Assembly (NCBI GenBank): GCA_964571815.1
Contig: CAZNDN010000173.1
Span: 1 to 7,479 of the forward strand
Length of the DNA: 7,479 bases
Reading direction: 5' to 3'
From: CAZNDN01 sp964571815
GTDB taxonomy: Bacteria; Fibrobacterota; Chitinivibrionia; Chitinivibrionales; WJKA01
Below the pieces are notes generated by a model that was given only the letters and a program-made list of their open reading frames with translations, searched no databases and was not told where the DNA came from. Below, one piece after another: positions 6,609 to 7,479 of the stretch (positions are counted from its first letter, which is position 1; every line of letters begins with the position of its first letter). Position numbers and translations under genes: made by a program.

Positions 6609-7184
6609 ATGAAACGCACCTCACGACTCAAGACGGCATTTACCCTGGGAGGCATACTTGTGGCCCTGGCAAGTGTTGCCGTGTTCGTTTCGCTTCGATT
6701 TCGCTCGGGCGCTCCTCCCATCGAAGGAGTGTCCCGCCGGCAGGAGACCGTCGCGCCCGGCCAACCCGGACTTCGGCCAACCGGCTTTCGTATCGGGCAG
6801 CACCGAACACAGCTTGTCGACAGCGGACTCGCACTCACTTTCACGCTTTTCAACGGCAACCCGCGGCCGGGACAGGCCCGGGTTGAACTGTTTTGGGCAG
6901 GGAGCGACTCTACGTGGGCAAGCAGCCTCGAGTTCTGGGTTCCGGAAACCGGTGTACTACGGCCCCGCGACAGCATGACGGTCACCAGGACCCTCAATCT
7001 CTCAGAAATCCGGCCGCCGTTGCGCATGCGGGTAACCGACGTGCGCGCCGGCATGCGGAGTCCGGCCGGCGCTTCAATGGATTCAGACGCTGTGTTGGAA
7101 ACAAGGTTTCGCGGTGCGGCGCTACGCTGCAAATGGTTCAGGAAATACGGTGCAGGCCGACTTCGGGATACGGGGTATCTATGA
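6609..7184 (+). CDS. Membrane-anchored protein of unknown function with a beta-sandwich-like outer domain
   Basis: I do not recognise this 191-aa protein. It begins M-K-R-T-S-R-L-K and has one hydrophobic segment (about 11-29) followed by R-F-R. This fits an N-terminal anchor or uncleaved signal with the rest outside the cytoplasm. A Pro/Gly/Arg-rich linker covers 34-58. Residues 59-147 alternate hydrophobic and polar in strands (L-A-L-T-F-T-L-F, R-V-E-L-F-W, M-T-V-T-R-T-L-N, L-R-M-R-V-T-D-V). These resemble Ig-like or FxLYD-type beta-sandwiches found on small membrane proteins. The last 40 residues are Arg-rich and carry no pattern I know. Ribosome binding site and spacing are good. It may be transcribed with the esterase upstream, but the hairpin at 6508-6548 separates them. 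Confidence 0.6.
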   Translation: MKRTSRLKTAFTLGGILVALASVAVFVSLRFRSGAPPIEGVSRRQETVAPGQPGLRPTGFRIGQHRTQLVDSGLALTFTLFNGNPRPGQARVELFWAGSDSTWASSLEFWVPETGVLRPRDSMTVTRTLNLSEIRPPLRMRVTDVRAGMRSPAGASMDSDAVLETRFRGAALRCKWFRKYGAGRLRDTGYL

Positions 7185-7246
7185 TACTTCGATCAAGAGA
7201 GGCCCCCGGAATTGACCACAAGGCGGGACTATTGTAGATTTGTACC

Positions 7247-7479
7247 ATGGAACCGGACTGTGAATCGGATCCTCACAAAGAGCAACGCAGTATTGACAAG
7301 GAATACAATTTCTCAACCATGCCCGGCGGGGTTCGCGGAAAATATGCCCGGCGTTCCAGGAACGGTATAACCTTGTGAAGATTGACCCCGACGGAGCAGG
7401 AGTTTTCAGAGATGATCATTCGGTCAACGAGGCCTTGCGATCGTTGATCTGCATAGCCCGGCGGCAGACGGAGGCCGCA
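7247..7479 (+). pseudogene. Small conserved 'EYxFS...GVRGKYxxR' protein, broken by a one-base frameshift and cut by the window end
   Basis: An in-frame TAG at 7235 makes ATG 7247 the first start. The first frame gives 43 aa, including E-Y-N-F-S (19-23) and G-G-V-R-G-K-Y-A-R-R (27-36), then stops at TGA 7376. The next frame continues from about 7354 with F-Q-E-R-Y-N-L-V-K-I-D-P-D-G-A, then V-F-R-D-D-H-S-V-N-E-A-L-R-S-L, open to the window edge. Joined, these match a familiar small (~80 aa) bacterial protein pattern of the kind 'EYDFS-GVRGKYxxRY-x-G-x-NLVxLDPDV-VFPDSxSVNEALRxL'. Its role is not established to my knowledge; such genes often sit next to toxin-like partners. One missing T in the CGTTCC stretch (7352-7357) would restore the whole frame. 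The break may be real decay or a sequencing error. No strong ribosome binding site is seen before 7247. Confidence 0.65.

Noticed and set aside
6289..6624. A 111-codon minus-strand frame across the esterase tail and the following spacer
   Set aside because: No ribosome binding site or family pattern. Although it covers the odd tail region, its translation (His/Pro/Ser-rich) looks like non-coding sequence.

Overview
The window looks like a stretch of a draft or metagenome-derived bacterial chromosome. An exact 100-base N run (5295-5394) marks a scaffold join. Coding regions are GC-rich by eye and carry clear Shine-Dalgarno sequences. The mix of a PilZ-domain protein, a secreted SGNH/CE3-like carbohydrate esterase and a large SWIM-SNF2 ATPase fits a free-living, probably Gram-negative, polysaccharide-degrading bacterium. 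I cannot fix the phylum from this sequence. No rRNA, tRNA, CRISPR array or recognisable transposase was seen.

Layout: (1) 21-380 is the N-terminal part of a DUF2971-like protein that loses family character near base 260. It is followed by a gene-poor stretch (381-767) with a possible decayed minus-strand gene (254-439, DUF433-like at best) and an imperfect inverted repeat (472-557) that faintly recalls an integron attC site. (2) 768-3557 is an intact 929-aa SNF2-family ATPase with an N-terminal SWIM zinc finger and an uncharacterised C-terminal region. (3) 3598-4563, minus strand and convergent with it, is a ketopantoate-reductase-family enzyme (PanE/ApbA) with a GTG start. A GGGC/GCCC palindrome lies between the two 3' ends. 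(4) 4564-4959 is a divergent intergenic region with a reasonable promoter for the next gene. (5) 4960-5294 is a PilZ-domain protein cut off by the gap. (6) 5475-6455 is an exported SGNH hydrolase whose last ~75 codons look like read-through into non-coding DNA containing a 14-bp direct repeat. (7) 6508-6548 is a hairpin, followed by a membrane-anchored unknown protein (6609-7184). (8) 7247-7479 is a small conserved gene broken by a one-base frameshift and running off the window.

The genes do not form an obvious single pathway or operon. They appear to be separately expressed household/accessory genes (DNA-dependent ATPase, pantothenate-type reductase, c-di-GMP receptor, polysaccharide esterase), set among small decayed pieces at both window ends. 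I found no convincing complete new defence or mobile system. The best leads are the three-part SWIM-SNF2 architecture, the single-base frameshift in the conserved small gene, the repeat-flanked tail of the esterase, and the 41-nt hairpin.
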